Positions 17,490 through 25,859 of a stretch of 64,000 nt of DNA are shown piece by piece (position 1 is the stretch's first letter; each line of letters opens with the position of its first letter). The notes below the pieces were generated by a model. The model searched no databases, was not told the origin of the DNA, and saw only the letters and a list, made by a program, of their open reading frames with translations. The position numbers were made by a program, and so were the translations under genes. The stretch spans positions 62,001 to 126,000 of the forward strand of contig NZ_JAFFZW010000012.1 in the NCBI RefSeq assembly GCF_017826695.1, given 5' to 3'. This DNA comes from Pseudomonas alliivorans. GTDB lineage: Bacteria; Pseudomonadota; Gammaproteobacteria; Pseudomonadales; Pseudomonadaceae.

Positions 17490-18074
17490 ATGCTGCGTCG
17501 CCTTTTGTTCGGTTTGCTTGCTGTAAGCAGTTTGACCCTGGTGGGCTGTGCCCACAGCCCGCAACAACTCAGCCCGCAACCCAAGCTGAATGCACAACTC
17601 GCGCCTGTCGGACGCGGTCAGCCGGTCATCGTGCGCGTGGTAGACGGTCGTCCTGGTCCGACGCTGGGCACGCGTGGCGGCATGTACCCGGAGACGAGTT
17701 CGATCAGCGTCAGCGGCAACGACATCGTGCCAAAGCTGCAGGCTCAGGCGGAAGCCGCCGTGCGTCTGCTGGGCTTCACCCCGACTCAGGGTGGCGGCAA
17801 CGCACCTCAGTTGACGGTGACCCTTGCTGACCTCAAGTATCAGTCGCCGAAAGAAGGCCTGTACGTGACCGAAGCCACCATCAGCTCGACCTTCCGCGCC
17901 GATGTTCGCAACAACGGTCGCAATTACAGCGGCCGTTATGCCGCATCGCTGGATCAGCGTTTCGGCATGGCGCCGAACCAGGAGACCAACACCAAGCTGG
18001 TGAGTGATGTCCTGAGTGACGCGCTGACGCGTGTCTTCCAGGACCCGACCATCGGTTCGACCCTGTCGCAGTAA
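17490..18074 (+). CDS. YajG-family lipoprotein
   Basis: A 194-residue outer-membrane-type lipoprotein. The signal peptide MLRRLLFGLLAVSSLTLVGC ends in a TLVGC lipobox with the acylated Cys at residue 20. The mature protein matches the YajG family (PF03923): VDGRPGPTLGTRGG, then a beta-rich body and a C-terminal LVSDVLSDALTRVFQDPTI helix. I chose the ATG at 17490 because GGAG lies 8 nt upstream; the ATG at 17484 is only 2 nt from it. In other bacteria yajG lies near ampG, which is not seen here. A terminator follows. Confidence 0.9.
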   Translation: MLRRLLFGLLAVSSLTLVGCAHSPQQLSPQPKLNAQLAPVGRGQPVIVRVVDGRPGPTLGTRGGMYPETSSISVSGNDIVPKLQAQAEAAVRLLGFTPTQGGGNAPQLTVTLADLKYQSPKEGLYVTEATISSTFRADVRNNGRNYSGRYAASLDQRFGMAPNQETNTKLVSDVLSDALTRVFQDPTIGSTLSQ

Positions 18075-18086
18075 GTCATTGCGAAG

Positions 18087-18124
18087 AAAAAGCCCGGCCC
18101 TCGATGAGAGGGCCGGGCTTTTTT
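18087..18124 (+). terminator. rho-independent terminator after the YajG-like gene
   Basis: AAAAGCCCGGCCCTC / GAGGGCCGGGCTTTTTT with a 5-base loop and a T run. Confidence 0.9.
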
Positions 18125-18147
18125 ACATCTGCAGATCGCTGGCGGGA

Positions 18148-18354
18148 TCAGGCTGCCTGCTGATAGAAGTCCAGAAAACTGAAGCCGGTTACCTGATCCA
18201 CGTCCGGCAGATCATGGTGGATATGCCCGCCCAGAGCGCAGTAGACCAGCCAGTGGCGGTCTTGAACGTTGAACGACAGGGCATCGATCAGCTCCTGCTG
18301 TTCATCGCTCTGCGCGATCAGATAAAGGCGGTCCTGGTTTTTTGCATGCAGCAT
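18148..18354 (-). CDS. small conserved hypothetical protein
   Basis: A 68-residue protein (MLHAKNQDRLYLIAQSDEQQELIDALSF...). The ATG has a GGAG ribosome site 6 nt upstream, which decides the start over a longer frame. Residues 35-60 contain WLVYCALGGHIHHDLPDVDQVTGFSFLDFY; the GGHIHHD cluster might bind metal, but I know of no family. It is convergent with the YajG-like gene and shares the terminator between them. About 220 bp upstream, up to the acyltransferase stop, hold no recognised gene. Confidence 0.7.
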   Translation of the reverse strand: MLHAKNQDRLYLIAQSDEQQELIDALSFNVQDRHWLVYCALGGHIHHDLPDVDQVTGFSFLDFYQQAA

Positions 18355-18575
18355 GACAAGCTCCAAAAGGAAGGAAGTCCGTTTCTTGAGGAGCCACACA
18401 ATGCCGAGGGCGCGTTACGGTTAGGTGACAGCGCGAAGGAAACTTCTTACAGGATGATTCAAGCTGTGCGCTTGGCTCGCCGGGTTCGCCATCTTCGCTA
18501 TTTGTGCCGCAGAGCGGTACAGGATGCACGCCCACTCCATGTGGGCGTGATCAAACTGGCGCAATCGCTGGCAAT

Positions 18576-19739
18576 CTAAAGCGCCAACCCTGCCTTGACC
18601 CGATACTGATTACGCACCGGCGTCGCGTACTGCTGCACCAGATACGGCCGGTGTTCGGCGGGCACGCCAGCGAGTCTGCTTTCCCACTCATCTTTTGCAC
18701 GATTGAGTTCATCGGCCGGGAACAGGTCTGCAGCCAGCGGCACGCTCAGGCTCGGGTCAGCGTCCGTCCACTGCGCGTAGGCCAGATAGTGCACCGGGAA
18801 CAGACGGTAGCCGCCAAGGATCTGCCGGTCCATTTCGACGGCCAGTTGCTTGGTGTCTTCGAAATGCTCGGTGATCGGCGGCGCGAAGTTCACGTGCACG
18901 CGACCTTTATAGCCGGTGATGCCCAGCGCGATGCTCACGTCGTCCTCGCCCGGCGTCTTGGTGTAGACGCCCGTGGTGGCACGGATATACAGCTCGCGCG
19001 CCTTGGCCTGATCGCAAGGATCGTATTCGTAGCTGATCGACACCGGGATCAGGTTAAGGGAACGAATCACGTCGCCGAAAGGCTCATCCTTGCGGCTCAT
19101 GTGGAACATCTTGAGGATCGCCGACTCGGTACGGTCATCTCCGTCCTTGGCGCGTCCTTCAGCCTGAGCAATCCAGATCGACTGGCAATCCTTGGTGATC
19201 GAATGGTTGATGTACGCCGATAGCAACTGATAGGCCGCCATCTTCTCGCGACGCCCGATGATCGAGCGGTGCACGATAAAGCTCTTGTTCAGGCGCATCA
19301 GGTCGCTGACAAAGGGCTTCTGCAGAAGGTTGTCGCCAATGGCAATGCGCGGCGTCGGCAGGCCGGCGTGATACACGGCGTAGTTGACGAACGCAGGGTC
19401 CATCACGATATCGCGGTGGTTGGCGAGAAACAGATAGGCGCTGCCGGACTTGAGTTGCTCGACGCCAGTGTAGGTAACGCCGTCGGTGGCGCGCTCAATG
19501 GTGTGGTCGACGTAGTACTCGACCTTGTCCTGAAGCGTGGCAACCGAATCGATACCGGCGAACTCTCGGCGCAGCTTGCGGGCCAGGGTCGGTTGCAGAA
19601 ACCAGCCGAACGCAGGCGCCAGACGAGGAAAACGGAATTTGGTCAGAATCGCGAGAAAGGCTTTATCACTCAGCAGACGTGCCAGAACGGCTGGGACTTC
19701 TGAATCGTTGTAAGGTCGGATGGCATCGAATTCGCCCAT
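18576..19739 (-). CDS. PlsC-type 1-acyl-sn-glycerol-3-phosphate acyltransferase-like protein
   Basis: A 387-residue member of the glycerophospholipid acyltransferase superfamily. The catalytic HX4D motif appears as NHRDIVMD near residue 112. A substrate-binding block follows as IWIAQAEGRAKDGDD, close to the usual EGTRS block but altered. It is longer than classic PlsC (about 245 residues), with an N-terminal region of about 90 residues (MGEFDAIRPYNDSEVPAVLARLLSD). ATG 19739 has AAGAGAG 4 nt upstream; ATG 19742 is an alternative. The acyl donor and acceptor are unknown. Confidence 0.85.
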   Translation of the reverse strand: MGEFDAIRPYNDSEVPAVLARLLSDKAFLAILTKFRFPRLAPAFGWFLQPTLARKLRREFAGIDSVATLQDKVEYYVDHTIERATDGVTYTGVEQLKSGSAYLFLANHRDIVMDPAFVNYAVYHAGLPTPRIAIGDNLLQKPFVSDLMRLNKSFIVHRSIIGRREKMAAYQLLSAYINHSITKDCQSIWIAQAEGRAKDGDDRTESAILKMFHMSRKDEPFGDVIRSLNLIPVSISYEYDPCDQAKARELYIRATTGVYTKTPGEDDVSIALGITGYKGRVHVNFAPPITEHFEDTKQLAVEMDRQILGGYRLFPVHYLAYAQWTDADPSLSVPLAADLFPADELNRAKDEWESRLAGVPAEHRPYLVQQYATPVRNQYRVKAGLAL

Positions 19740-19844
19740 CATGCTCTCTTGTTGGAATCGGATAGGGTAAAAAGAAGGCAGGTTTTTCACGACAACCTTC
19801 AAAGAATGGCGCAATTATACGCACAACTGATCTCGGAGACCGCG

Positions 19845-20027
19845 ATGCAGGAATTACAGAGTTACGACTGCCCTTACTGCGGCGAGCCCGTCGAGGCGCT
19901 ACTGGATCTGTCCGGTGGTGATCAACAGTATATTGAAGACTGTCAGGTCTGCTGCCGCCCGATCGTATTCGACCTCCAGACCGACGGCGAGCAATGGACG
20001 CTGGATGTACGCACCGAGAACGAGTGA
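19845..20027 (+). CDS. CPXCG-motif cysteine-rich protein
   Basis: A 60-residue predicted zinc-ribbon protein. CPYCGEP (residues 9-15) and CQVCCRP (about 40-46) supply the two knuckles. This is the CPXCG-motif small protein family of proteobacteria, of unknown role. A GGAG ribosome site 7 nt before the ATG fixes the start. The stop overlaps the next gene's start as TGATG, so the two are translationally coupled. Confidence 0.88.
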   Translation: MQELQSYDCPYCGEPVEALLDLSGGDQQYIEDCQVCCRPIVFDLQTDGEQWTLDVRTENE

Positions 20028-20290
20028 TGCAGAGAATCTACGAGCCGGAAAACCTCATGGAAGGTGAGTTGCTCCAGGGCATGCTGGCCAGCGAAGGGAT
20101 CGAAGCGGGCCTCACGGGCCGCGATCTTCTGGGCGGGATGGGCGAGCTGCCCGTGTTCGGCCTGCTGTGGATCACCGTCGATGACGACAAGGTCGAGCGC
20201 GCACGGGAACTGATCACTGCGTACAATGCAGCCTCGCCTTTGTCCGGTGGCGACGAGCCGGACAGTTTTCCCGATGTACTGGTGTGCTGA
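20027..20290 (+). CDS. DUF2007 domain protein
   Basis: An 87-residue protein with the DUF2007 (putative signal-transducing) pattern: MQRIYEPENLMEGELLQGMLASEGIEAGLTGRDLLGG, then ELPVFGLLWITVDDDKVERARELI. The fold resembles a small ferredoxin-like domain. It is coupled to the preceding CPXCG protein by a TGATG overlap. The function is unknown, and nothing in the context narrows it beyond a shared job with the zinc-ribbon partner. Confidence 0.88.
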   Translation: MQRIYEPENLMEGELLQGMLASEGIEAGLTGRDLLGGMGELPVFGLLWITVDDDKVERARELITAYNAASPLSGGDEPDSFPDVLVC

Positions 20291-20322
20291 GCGCCTTCCT
20301 TTAAAGAGTCCGATTACCCCTC

Positions 20323-20952
20323 ATGTGTGGACGTTATGCCCTGTTTCGCTGGACACCCGCTTTTGCGGCCTTGCCCGGTTTTCCGGCTGACCAGCAGGCG
20401 CAATGGAATATTTCTCCGGCCGACTGGGTATTGATCATGCGTGCTGCCGAGGGCGGTCGTGATGTGGAACTGGTGCGTGCCCGCTGGGGCCTGACACCCG
20501 CCTGGCTGACCGATCTGTCGAAAACCCCGGCTCATGCACGCGCTGAAACCGTGGCCGAGCAGCCCATGTTTCGCGAAGCCTTCAAGCAGCGGCGTTGTCT
20601 GCTTCCCGCCAATGGCTTCTATGAATGGCGCGGCACCTCGCGCAAACGCCCGTTCTGGCTCACGCCGGGCGAGGGCTCGGCATTGTTTTTTGCAGCGATC
20701 TGGGAAGCGTACCCGGTGCAGGGCCATACCTACCTGAGTGTCGCAGTGGTGACCCAGGCCGCCGCCACTCAGCGCCGTCCCTTGATTCTGGATGCTGAAG
20801 GTCAGAAAGCCTGGCTGTCACCCGACACGTCGCTCCCTGAACTGCAAGCCTTGCTGGCCGCGCCGCAGGTAGCGCTACGCGAACGGCCACTGGCCAATTT
20901 CGTGAACGACCCGAAACTCAATGCGCCTGAGTGTCTGACGCCGCTGAGTTGA
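20323..20952 (+). CDS. SRAP-family (YedK/HMCES-like) protein with altered active site
   Basis: A 209-residue SOS-response-associated peptidase fold protein. YedK/HMCES members use Cys2 to form a DNA-protein crosslink at abasic sites in single-stranded DNA. Cys2 (MCGRY) and the catalytic Glu in NGFYEWR (E101) are present. Two other expected residues are changed: the Asn of the usual NARAE is His71 (HARAET), and the His of the usual HDRMP is Gln150 (TQRRPLIL). Crosslinking may still work through Cys2, but crosslink reversal and other activity may differ. It appears to be a single-gene unit. Confidence 0.9.
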   Translation: MCGRYALFRWTPAFAALPGFPADQQAQWNISPADWVLIMRAAEGGRDVELVRARWGLTPAWLTDLSKTPAHARAETVAEQPMFREAFKQRRCLLPANGFYEWRGTSRKRPFWLTPGEGSALFFAAIWEAYPVQGHTYLSVAVVTQAAATQRRPLILDAEGQKAWLSPDTSLPELQALLAAPQVALRERPLANFVNDPKLNAPECLTPLS

Positions 20953-21106
20953 TAAATGTGTATAAGCTGACACGCGCCTGATACACACCTGACATACCCA
21001 AGGAACCATTTACCACTGGCATGTACCAATATGGCAATTGGCTGGTATCTGGCGCTGGGCGTATTCACGTCCTAGGATGACCGCCTCACGAACAAGGAGA
21101 TCCACC

Positions 21107-21925
21107 ATGCGTCAGTCATTTGCCCTCTGTGCCTTGAGCGCTGCGTTACTGCTCGGCGGGTGTCAGGCCGTCAATACCACGACCGGTGATTCGGTAGGTG
21201 TCGAGCGCAAGCAGTACATGTTCAGCATGCTGTCCACGGATGAAGTGAACAAAATGTACGCCCAGTCCTACCAGCAGACGGTAGGCGAGGCGAGCAGCAA
21301 GGGCGTGCTGGACACCACCAGTTCAGACGCCAAGCGCGTCAATGCGATTGCCAAACGACTGATCGCGCAGGCGCCGAAGCTGCGTCCCGACTCGGCGCAA
21401 TGGCAGTGGGAAGTGAACCTGATCAAGAGCGATGACCTGAACGCCAACTGCGGTCCTGGCGGCAAGATCATTTTCTTCACGGGCCTGATCGATACCCTGA
21501 AACTGACGGACGACGAAATTGCGGCGGTCATGGGCCATGAAATCGCCCATGCCTTGCGCGAGCATGGCCGTGAAGCGATGTCCAAGGCCTACGGCGTGGC
21601 GATGGCCAAACAGGGCGCTGGCGCCTTGCTCGGTCTGGGTCAGGACACCATGGCGCTCGCCGACACCGCGGTTAATTACAGCATGACCCTGCCCAACAGC
21701 CGCAGCAACGAAAACGAAGCGGATCTGCTGGGCCTTGAGCTGGCGGCGCGCGCCGGTTACAACCCCAACGCGGCCATCACTCTCTGGCAGAAAATGACCC
21801 AGAATTCGGGCGGTTCCCAGCCTGAGTTCATGAGCACTCACCCGGCTTCGGAACACCGCATTGCCTCTCTGCAGGCTGCGATTCCCAAGGTGATGCCGCT
21901 GTATCAGAGCGCTCCCAAGTCCTGA
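21107..21925 (+). CDS. M48-family metalloprotease lipoprotein (LoiP/YggG-like)
   Basis: A 272-residue lipoprotein peptidase. The signal peptide ends in an LLGGC lipobox (Cys19). The zinc motif HEIAH is at residues 144-148, and the third ligand lies in NENEADLLGLELAARAGYNP. The family acts in periplasmic or outer-membrane protein quality control. The start has AAGGAGA 7 nt upstream; an earlier in-frame start would spoil the signal peptide. It is probably monocistronic. About 60 bp separate it from the convergent GDT1-type gene. Confidence 0.93.
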   Translation: MRQSFALCALSAALLLGGCQAVNTTTGDSVGVERKQYMFSMLSTDEVNKMYAQSYQQTVGEASSKGVLDTTSSDAKRVNAIAKRLIAQAPKLRPDSAQWQWEVNLIKSDDLNANCGPGGKIIFFTGLIDTLKLTDDEIAAVMGHEIAHALREHGREAMSKAYGVAMAKQGAGALLGLGQDTMALADTAVNYSMTLPNSRSNENEADLLGLELAARAGYNPNAAITLWQKMTQNSGGSQPEFMSTHPASEHRIASLQAAIPKVMPLYQSAPKS

Positions 21926-21984
21926 TCGATCTCCCTGAACGGCGCGTTGCCTGAGACTTGCAACGCGTCTGATCCAGTCAAACG

Positions 21985-22569
21985 TCAAATCCAGCCACTG
22001 ACCTGCATGGCTTTGTAAACCGCGACCAGCGCCAGCACGAAGAAGGCACAGGCGGCCAGTCGGCGAATCATCGTGAGCGGGAGTTTGTCTGCTGCAAAAT
22101 TCCCCGCCAGCACCACCGGTACGTTGGCGATCAGCATGCCGACCGTAGTACCGATAATCACCAGCCAGAGATGCGAATACTGCGCTGCCAGCATGACGGT
22201 GGCGATCTGCGTCTTGTCGCCGATTTCAGCGATGAAGAAGGTGATGAGGGTGGTCATGAACGGGCCGAATTTACGTGCCGTGCTGGCTTCGTCATCGTCC
22301 ATCTTGTCCGGAACCAGTGTCCAGAGCGCGGTGGCGGTAAAGCTTGCTGCCAGAATCCAGTGCAGGACGGCGTCAGAAAGGAAACTGCTGAACCATGCCC
22401 CTACTGCGCCGGCGGCCGCATGGTTGGCCAGGGTCGCGGCGACGATGCCGGCGATGATGGGCCAGGGTTTGCGAAAGCGTGCGGCGAGGATGAGCGCGAG
22501 CAATTGCGTCTTGTCACCGATCTCGGCGAGCGCAACAACTGCGGTAGGGATTAAGAGTGATTCCAGCAT
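21985..22569 (-). CDS. TMEM165/GDT1 (UPF0016) family cation transporter, probable Mn2+ exporter
   Basis: A 194-residue inner-membrane protein with the duplicated family motif E-x-G-D-K-T-Q: ALAEIGDKTQLLAL near residue 18 and FIAEIGDKTQIATV near residue 122. About six transmembrane segments are visible. UPF0016 members move Mn2+ or Ca2+; bacterial ones (MneA) export manganese. The assignment to manganese is supported by a yybP-ykoY-type riboswitch directly upstream on the same strand. The start at MLESLLIP gives the family N-terminus. Confidence 0.93.
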   Translation of the reverse strand: MLESLLIPTAVVALAEIGDKTQLLALILAARFRKPWPIIAGIVAATLANHAAAGAVGAWFSSFLSDAVLHWILAASFTATALWTLVPDKMDDDEASTARKFGPFMTTLITFFIAEIGDKTQIATVMLAAQYSHLWLVIIGTTVGMLIANVPVVLAGNFAADKLPLTMIRRLAACAFFVLALVAVYKAMQVSGWI

Positions 22570-22597
22570 CAGGTTTCCTAAGGGGCGGGTCGACACG

Positions 22598-22766
22598 GCT
22601 ATGACACGTACAGCCTTCCCGCCCCGGGTAAGGTGTTCGTGTCATAGGTCTTGTCAAACCACCGATCCGTCTGAGCGGATTCTGGGTCGCACGCACCATG
22701 GTCTGAGGACCAAGTATGTTGATACGTGCCGGACGAGCGTGAGGCTCGTGGGAGACTACTCCCCTA
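22598..22766 (-). promoter_or_regulatory. yybP-ykoY (manganese) riboswitch
   Basis: Read on the minus strand, the leader of the GDT1-type gene begins with GGGGAGTAGTCTCC (22751-22764), contains GTATCAACATAC, and ends with a stem-loop GACACCTTACCC-GGGGCGGGAAGG bounded by CTATGACAC / GTGTCATAG arms (about 22599-22647). The GGGGAGUAG start and this final loop are hallmarks of the yybP-ykoY class as found before alx and mntP. It probably raises expression when Mn2+ is high. About 30 bp separate it from the ATG. Confidence 0.85.
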
Positions 22767-22775
22767 GGACGGAGC

Positions 22776-22797
22776 GGATTCTGCCCTTGCAGAATCC
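22776..22797. terminator. hairpin between rsmC and the riboswitch
   Basis: GGATTCTGC-CCTT-GCAGAATCC is a perfect 9-bp stem just after the rsmC stop on the minus strand. It has no U run in that direction, so it is at best a weak terminator. Confidence 0.4.
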
Positions 22798-22815
22798 TTT
22801 CGGCAAGCTCTTATT

Positions 22816-23814
22816 TCAGGAACGTTTGGCGCTGTAGATCTTGAAACCGTTGCCCTGGGCACGGACCTCACAGGCGCCGACATGCTCTTCGATCAGCGGC
22901 TGATAGCGCAGGAAATTGTTCGCAACCAGACGCAGTTCGCCACCCAATTTCAGATGTTGGCGTGCTTTTCTCAGCAGGTTTTCGGTCGCCATGTAGTCGG
23001 TATGAACACCGACATGAAATGGCGGATTGCTCAGAATCGTGTTCAATCCCATGGGTGCAGCGTCGATTCCGTCACCGGTCAACACCTGTGCTTCAAGACC
23101 ATTGGCTGCCAGCGTCAGACGCGAACTGGCCGCAGCGAAGGCGTCCACATCCAGCATCACCACTTCGTTGTGCGGATAGCGACGCTTTACCGCAGCACCG
23201 AGAACGCCCGCGCCACAGCCGAAATCGAGCAGATTGCCGCTCGGGAGTTTGTCGATGTTTTCCAGAAGCAAAGCCGAGCCCCGATCCAGACGGCCGTGGC
23301 TGAATACGCCAGGGAGACTGATGACCGCGAGCGGGCCATCCTGCAGGTCAATCTGATAAGGCTTGGCGAGGCTTTCCAGGCTGACCGCCTGCGGGGCAGT
23401 TTCAACGGTGACCTGCCAGAGCTGACAGTGACGCGCGCTGTCCAGCTTGCGGGCCCGACCGAACGGGCTCAGTTGCCGGGCGGCGGCTTCGATACCGCCG
23501 CGTTTCTCGCCGACCAGAAACAGCTCGCGACCCTGAAGCCGGGAGGCCAGCGCGTTGAGCAGGTAGTCGGTCAGGTCGCGGGCCTTGGGCAGGAACAGCA
23601 CGGCGGCTTCGAACGGCTCTTCCGGCGCCTCGACACCGAAGTGCGTGCGTCCGTCGAAACGTGCATCCAGTGCCGACTGATCACCGGCGTGCCAGCACCA
23701 GCCACGGGCCTGCGGCAGCTTCCCGAGCAGGTCATCGGCAGGCAATCCGGCCAACAACAGCGAGCCCTGAAACAGCTCGGCCTGACGGAGTAACACTTCA
23801 CTGCGCGGGTCCAT
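22816..23814 (-). CDS. rsmC: 16S rRNA (guanine1207-N2) methyltransferase
   Basis: A 332-residue methyltransferase that modifies G1207 of 16S rRNA using SAM. The C-terminal domain has the SAM loop LLDFGCGAGVLGAAV near residue 197 and the catalytic NPPFH motif near residue 261. The N-terminal half is the degenerate methyltransferase-like domain typical of RsmC. The length fits the family. It is followed on the same strand by the riboswitch-controlled GDT1-type gene, which appears to be a separate unit. Confidence 0.95.
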   Translation of the reverse strand: MDPRSEVLLRQAELFQGSLLLAGLPADDLLGKLPQARGWCWHAGDQSALDARFDGRTHFGVEAPEEPFEAAVLFLPKARDLTDYLLNALASRLQGRELFLVGEKRGGIEAAARQLSPFGRARKLDSARHCQLWQVTVETAPQAVSLESLAKPYQIDLQDGPLAVISLPGVFSHGRLDRGSALLLENIDKLPSGNLLDFGCGAGVLGAAVKRRYPHNEVVMLDVDAFAAASSRLTLAANGLEAQVLTGDGIDAAPMGLNTILSNPPFHVGVHTDYMATENLLRKARQHLKLGGELRLVANNFLRYQPLIEEHVGACEVRAQGNGFKIYSAKRS

Positions 23815-23904
23815 GGAATGGCTCCTGAAAAAGCGCGCAGTTTAACAGGATTGGCGAGCGGGCATTCTGGAGAACGGCGCAGAACCGCCAGCCTCTGACC
23901 CTTT

Positions 23905-23990
23905 TGTGCCTGTCATGCAGAGCGTCACGGGCCGCATGCCCATGCCGCTCAGGATGCTCCGCGTCCCTGCACGGTGCGCCGCCGTGCAGC
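23905..23990. repeat. REP-like palindromic repeat
   Basis: A short non-coding stretch with GCGTCACGGGCCGCATGCCCATG and the stem GCACGG-TGCGCCG-CCGTGC. It lies between two leftward genes (rsmC and the dehydrogenase) and resembles the other REP-like blocks in the window. Confidence 0.45.
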
Positions 23991-23991
23991 A

Positions 23992-24960
23992 TCACCCACT
24001 CACAACCCTGACCGGCGCACCCGCGAAGAACGCCCGGGCGTTTTCGGTGACCTGGCTGACGATACGCTGGCGGGCTTCCTTCGCGCCCCAGGCGCTGTGC
24101 GGGGTGATGATCAGGCGCGGAATGTCGCCTGCGAGCAGCGGATTGCCTGCCACTGGAGGCTCCACGCTCAGCACGTCCGACGCTGCGCCGCCCAGGTGGC
24201 CGTTGCGCAGTGCGTCAGCCAGGGCCTGTTCATTGATCAGTCCGCCGCGTGCGGTGTTGACGATGAGGGCATGAGGTTTCATCAGGCTCAGTTCGTGCGC
24301 GCCGATCATGTCGCGGGTGTTGTCGTTGAGCGGGCAGTGAAGGGTGAGGGCATCGACCTGAGGCAGCAGTTCTGCCAGTGGCAGACGATCCGCCCGCGCT
24401 GGCCGGCCTGGAACCTGACCCAGCAGCACGCGCATGCCGAATGCCTCGGCCAGTCTTGCCACCGCACCGCCCAGTTCGCCATGGCCCAGCAGGCCCAGCG
24501 TCTTGCCTTGCAGCTCGACGATCGGAAAATCCAGCAGGCAGAATTGTTTCGACTTCTGCCACAGGCCCTGATGCACAGCCTGCTGGTAATCCGGCAGGCG
24601 AGTCGCGAGGGCCAGCAGCAGAAGCAGCGTGTGCTGGGCCACCGACGGCGTGCCGTAGCCCTGACAGTTGCACACCGTCACCCCGTGTTCGCGAGCGGAA
24701 ACCAGGTCGATATTGTTGGTGCCCGTCGCGGTGACCAGAACCAGTTTGAGGTCCGGACACGCCGCGAACGTACTGGCATCGATCACGACCTTGTTGCTGA
24801 TTGCGACCTGAGCACCTTTCAGGCGCTCCACCACCTGCTCAGGTCCCGTGCTGGCGTACAGCACCAGTTCGCCAACACTTTCACGCAACGTTGCCAGATC
24901 CAGATCGCCCAGATCCAGCGACGTGTGGTCGAGGAAAACTGCTCTGCCGGGATTGCTCAT
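23992..24960 (-). CDS. D-2-hydroxyacid dehydrogenase (glycerate dehydrogenase / hydroxypyruvate reductase type)
   Basis: A 322-residue NAD(P)-dependent enzyme. The Rossmann motif GLLGHGELGGAVARLAEAFG is near residue 148. Catalytic Arg lies in NTARGGLINEQAL, and His in the TPHSAWGAKEAR motif. ATGTNNIDL near residue 78 is the substrate loop. HprA-type enzymes reduce hydroxypyruvate or glyoxylate, and the HSAWGA signature favours that group. Exact substrate is not certain. It is transcribed alone, divergent from the LysE gene. Confidence 0.9.
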   Translation of the reverse strand: MSNPGRAVFLDHTSLDLGDLDLATLRESVGELVLYASTGPEQVVERLKGAQVAISNKVVIDASTFAACPDLKLVLVTATGTNNIDLVSAREHGVTVCNCQGYGTPSVAQHTLLLLLALATRLPDYQQAVHQGLWQKSKQFCLLDFPIVELQGKTLGLLGHGELGGAVARLAEAFGMRVLLGQVPGRPARADRLPLAELLPQVDALTLHCPLNDNTRDMIGAHELSLMKPHALIVNTARGGLINEQALADALRNGHLGGAASDVLSVEPPVAGNPLLAGDIPRLIITPHSAWGAKEARQRIVSQVTENARAFFAGAPVRVVSG

Positions 24961-25046
24961 AGCTGTACCTTTTGCCGGGAAGTTGAAAAGCGTAGTGTGA
25001 TCAGCCTATCAGAGCCAACGCTCATCACTCTTCCCTGGGAGGCTTC

Positions 25047-25676
25047 ATGTACTGGCCGGAATTTCTTACCGTTGCACTGATCCATCTGCTGGCCGTGGCC
25101 AGCCCCGGTCCCGATTTTGCGGTGGTGGTGCGCGAGAGTGTTACCCACGGTCGCAAGGCGGGCACCTGGGCGGCGCTGGGTGTCGGCTCGGCGATTTTTG
25201 TGCATGTGGGCTATTCGCTTCTGGGCATCGGAATCATCGTTTCGCAATCCATCGTGCTGTTCAACGCCTTGAAGTGGGCGGCGGCGGCGTACCTGCTGTA
25301 CATCGGCTTCAAGGCCCTGCGTGCCAAACCTGCCAGCGCGTCGGATGACGTCATCAAGGCCCCTGTGGGCGAACGCACGGCAAAAGGCGCTTACGTGAGC
25401 GGTTTCGTCACCAATGGCCTCAACCCCAAGGCCACGCTGTTCTTCCTGTCGCTGTTCACCGTCGTCATCAACCCGCACACGCCGTTGTTGGTACAGGGCG
25501 GATACGGCGTCTACCTCGCGGCGGCGACTGCCTTATGGTTCTGTCTGGTCGCCCGTCTGTTCAGTCAGGCACGGGTGCGCGCCGGTTTTGCACGAATGGG
25601 CCACTGGTTCGACCGCGCGATGGGCGGGGTGTTGATCGCGCTGGGCATCAAGCTTGCGCTGACCGAGATGCGTTGA
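25047..25676 (+). CDS. LysE/RhtB-family amino acid exporter
   Basis: A 209-residue inner-membrane protein with about six hydrophobic segments. The N-terminal ASPGPDFAVVVRESVTHGRKAG (about residues 18-39) is the LysE/RhtB signature, and GFVTNGLNPKATLFFLSLF is the conserved second half-motif. Such exporters expel homoserine, threonine or similar amino acids; substrate cannot be told from sequence. The ATG follows TGGGAGG. About 180 bp without a gene separate it from the acyl-CoA ligase. Confidence 0.92.
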   Translation: MYWPEFLTVALIHLLAVASPGPDFAVVVRESVTHGRKAGTWAALGVGSAIFVHVGYSLLGIGIIVSQSIVLFNALKWAAAAYLLYIGFKALRAKPASASDDVIKAPVGERTAKGAYVSGFVTNGLNPKATLFFLSLFTVVINPHTPLLVQGGYGVYLAAATALWFCLVARLFSQARVRAGFARMGHWFDRAMGGVLIALGIKLALTEMR

Positions 25677-25859
25677 GTTTCGGGTAAATGAACGTGCAGG
25701 TTCGTGTGGCAGAGTGCGTTGGATGCAGCGGAGAATGGCTGGCCAGACGCCTGCATGGCTTGGATGAACAAATCATCATTTTGGCTGATTTGGCTGGCGA
25801 GGCGATGTTCTAGAGTCCATATTTCAGGCTTGGCCTGTGAACTTTGGAAAGGGACTCAT

